A DNA stretch of 20,285 nt from Euplotes cf. woodruffi 2 WChen-2021 (lineage: Eukaryota > Ciliophora > Spirotrichea > Euplotida > Euplotidae). Location: positions 1-20,285 of the forward strand of contig JAGYYN010040156.1 in the NCBI GenBank assembly GCA_021441665.1. The letters run 5' to 3'. Positions 18,446 through 20,285 of this stretch are shown piece after piece. The position numbers and the translations under genes were made by a program. The notes beneath the pieces are model-generated. The model saw nothing but the letters and a program-made list of their open reading frames with translations. It was not told the DNA's origin and searched no databases. Numbering within the stretch: position 1 is the first letter of the stretch; the number at the start of each line of letters is the position of its first letter.

Positions 18446-20285
18446 ATGGAATTCAAAAGGAAAGAAGAAGGACAAGGTGACAATAACATCAACGAAAATT
18501 ATGAATCTGTCCTCGCGTAAGTAGCATTAGCAATTGTAAATTTGACTGTTTTAGAAAGTTACAACACAGATCTCAGTCAAACTCAAAAATTTACATTCTC
18601 AATCTGGCAAACATGAATACGAAAGGAAGAAACTAACCAGTCGTACACAAGGACACGTAGTCGGCCGAATCCAAGAGATCTAGACGAGTATTCAAATAAT
18701 ATGAGAAGGCACAACCGGACGAACTCAAACTTGTACATTTCGAATTACGGAAGAGATCTTGTCACAAATGGATTTTCAAAGACGTCGATGCAGTTCAAAT
18801 AGGTCCATCGGGCCAGGCTTCTATGAAGCAGGCAAAGCGATATCGACCACAAAGCTTCAAGGGAACATTAGCTATTCGTTTTCAAAAGCAAATAACAACT
18901 TCGTTAAATAAAGTAATATCAGAGTACTCGAGTCGAAATAAGGAAGAGTTTTCGCGCAGGATTAACTTAAAGCAAAGAATCAGATCGATCAGTTCAATCG
19001 ATACTTCACGCAAGTTACTGCCAAATGAAGAAAAGATTTATAATGACAAAAACTACACCCAGTTTATGAAGAAAAAGAGAAACAGCAAATCGATTGATTT
19101 TATACGTAATAATAAAGTGCAAGCGAACCAACAGACATTCGCTAATAAAGTGAAACGAATAAAGCGTATGATAAGAGGCAAAAACTTTAACATAACTCTT
19201 GCTAAGAAATGGAGAATGCAAACTACAGCCCAAGAATTCAATTTTAAGCAAGCAAATCATAATATTTTAATAGGATGGAAAGGTTCATTGAAAGAAACCA
19301 GCAAAATCAGTTCAAATAAACTTCTCGACAACCAGCAGTCGATGTCAGAAATTACTGAAAGTTGGGGAGTCTATCTGATGATGTGTTCATCTCTCACAAT
19401 TGTAGCTGAAAATTTCAAGAGGAAATAAGGTGAGTCGAGTATTTCAAATATCTTTATTTTATCTGTAAATAAGTATGCAATTTTATCCTGTGCTGAATTT
19501 GCATTCCTCTATACCAAAACTCATTGTTCAATAGTGATATTTTGACTTAATAAAATCTTGCTGCTGTAATTAATCACCAAAAGGCTACAGAATATAAAAA
19601 TGTTCTAAAGTCGATTTATCTACTTTTCGAAAATAAAATCTCCTTTCCTTGACCGAGTCCAGTTATCACTGACTCTTTATTTAAGTATATTTTCTGCTTC
19701 CGTCTGCAATTAAAAATAGGTGACGAGGTTTCAAACAGGAAAGCTCGGAAAGAAAATATGCTGGATTCTAAAGGCAGTGGGGATGTTCTTGTTGAGGATT
19801 AAATAAAATCCGAGTGAGACAGACCGAAAAGAGAGTCCGCAACCTGATCAACTACTACTTCCTACCCAAGTTCATCAAAGACCTGCGCATGAAGAAATAA
19901 GCTGCTGGTCGACTTTCTTAAGTACACCAAGACGATATCGAACCACCCGGCCAGGCAAGTGCAGTAGTGTAATTTCAATAGGCATTTCAGATACTTTTAC
20001 GAGAAAGTTACGGTAATCCAGAGGAACATAAAGCTGTTCCTGCAGCACAACTGGATCATATACTCGATTATCAACTTTCAGTGGGACAAGTACGAAGAAA
20101 AGGAAGTCAGAGCTATTCTCAGCATCCGATATATCAGAGGTACTCGCGAGCTTGTTATACTTGCTATAGACAAAAATAAAATCACTAAAGTCAAGTATCC
20201 TGTCGTGCCGATCACAGAAAGACTCAATTATATTCGCGAGTACTGCAAGTCGAATAAATAAAGCACATTTTGACGAAATTTACAA
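18446..20285 (+). CDS. PG-rich-repeat and IQ-motif protein, 3' truncated by window (gene I)
   Basis: ATG 18446; the gene runs past the right edge. Introns: 18517-18554 (38 nt, GTAAGT...TTTTAG), 19430-19719 (290 nt, GTGAGT...AAATAG) and 19955-19981 (27 nt, GC-AG type). Seven stops need a +1 shift: AAC-TAA 18634, AAA-TAG 18800, AAA-TAA 18909, 19426, 19804, 19898 and 20259. The model gives 492 whole codons plus two bases. At about residues 109-135, GPGFYEAG is followed by YSFSKA, the pattern of the sperm-tail PG-rich (SHIPPO/ODF3) repeat found in proteins lining axonemal microtubules. ILIGWKGSLK lies near 19260-19290, and an IQ-like VIQRNIKLFLQ near 20010-20045. Gene F shares the IQ and LIGWK elements. 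An axonemal or basal-body calmodulin-binding role is a reasonable inference. If 20259 is instead the true stop, the gene would end there with AAA-TAA. Confidence 0.82.
18517..18554 (+). other. 38-nt intron 1 of gene I
   Basis: GTAAGT donor and TGTTTTAG acceptor. It removes a TAA and joins SVLA to KLQHRSQS through a split Ala codon, leading into the first frameshift stop at 18634. Confidence 0.8.
19430..19719 (+). other. 290-nt intron 2 of gene I
   Basis: Longest intron in the window: GTGAGT donor, AAAATAG acceptor, AT-rich with stops in all frames. The donor is reached only if the +1 shift at AAA-TAA 19426 takes place, adding one Lys codon before the splice. The downstream exon opens at the acceptor with VTRFQTGKLGKK and stays protein-like. 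The alternative is that gene I ends at 19428 and a separate gene starts near 19770. Confidence 0.6.
19955..19981 (+). other. 27-nt GC-AG intron in gene I
   Basis: Starts at AG|GCAAGT, the textbook strong context for a GC donor, and ends CAATAG. It removes a TAG, keeps the frame, and its size matches the other tiny introns. A GT donor at 19964 would also keep the frame but gives only 18 nt. Confidence 0.6.

Noticed and set aside
1-20285. TGA read as tryptophan (Blepharisma-like code)
   Set aside because: The zinc-knuckle positions in gene H require cysteine at seven TGA codons.
1-20285. Decayed pseudogenes instead of frameshifted genes
   Set aside because: Random decay would not place 21 of 25 frame changes directly after a lysine codon at a stop, nor keep whole-codon totals in several genes.
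1-20285. tRNA genes, rRNA, CRISPR arrays, transposons
   Set aside because: No clover-leaf or T-arm consensus, no ribosomal core sequence, no regular repeats, and no transposase-like product or terminal inverted repeats were seen by eye.

Overview
This window reads as euplotid ciliate DNA, most likely from Euplotes. The best evidence is the genetic code. In the zinc-knuckle gene at 16177-18361, seven TGA codons fall on the cysteine positions of CCHC knuckles, so TGA means Cys while TAA and TAG remain stops (the Euplotes code). Most genes also change reading frame at an in-frame TAA or TAG, usually directly after a lysine codon, as described for Euplotes stop-codon frameshifting. Several genes carry 24-34 nt GT-AG introns, and the DNA is AT-rich.

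Layout: (A) 1-911 +, 3' part of a leucine-rich-repeat (LRR) gene. (B) 1046-5830 -, about 1485 codons, a large polar low-complexity protein with nine introns and seven frameshift stops. (C) 6003-9325 +, about 975 codons, unknown, three introns and about five frameshift stops. (D) 9401-10606 +, an LRR-like protein in one uninterrupted frame. 10607-11793 is gene-poor, with two doubtful small ORFs, a possible structured RNA and a very AT-rich block. (E) 11794-12195 +, a small basic protein with one 24-nt intron. (F) 12431-14232 +, a 598-aa IQ-motif protein read through five frameshift stops. (G) 14341-15874 -, a lysine-rich protein with one frameshift stop. (H) 16177-18361 +, a six-knuckle CCHC protein resembling AIR1/AIR2/ZCCHC7. 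(I) 18446 to beyond the right edge, +, a protein with a PG-rich (SHIPPO-type) repeat and an IQ motif, three introns and seven frameshift stops.

The frame assignments were made by hand, but they support each other. In B, C, F, G and I, the exon lengths minus the skipped bases come out as whole codons from ATG to the final stop (for I, to the window edge). I count 25 internal stop-codon shift sites in five genes: 18 follow AAA, 3 follow AAG and 4 follow other codons. By contrast, seven of the eight final stops I assign follow a non-lysine codon.

Euplotes macronuclear chromosomes are normally gene-sized and telomere-capped. A 20-kb run of nine genes on both strands with no telomere repeat therefore suggests germline (micronuclear) DNA, or an unusually long somatic chromosome. 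Several spacers hold matches to the Euplotes chromosome-breakage consensus, but such matches are also expected by chance at this base composition. Where a function can be guessed (F, I), it points to calmodulin binding and the axoneme or cortex; H points to nuclear RNA surveillance. The other genes are not recognised.
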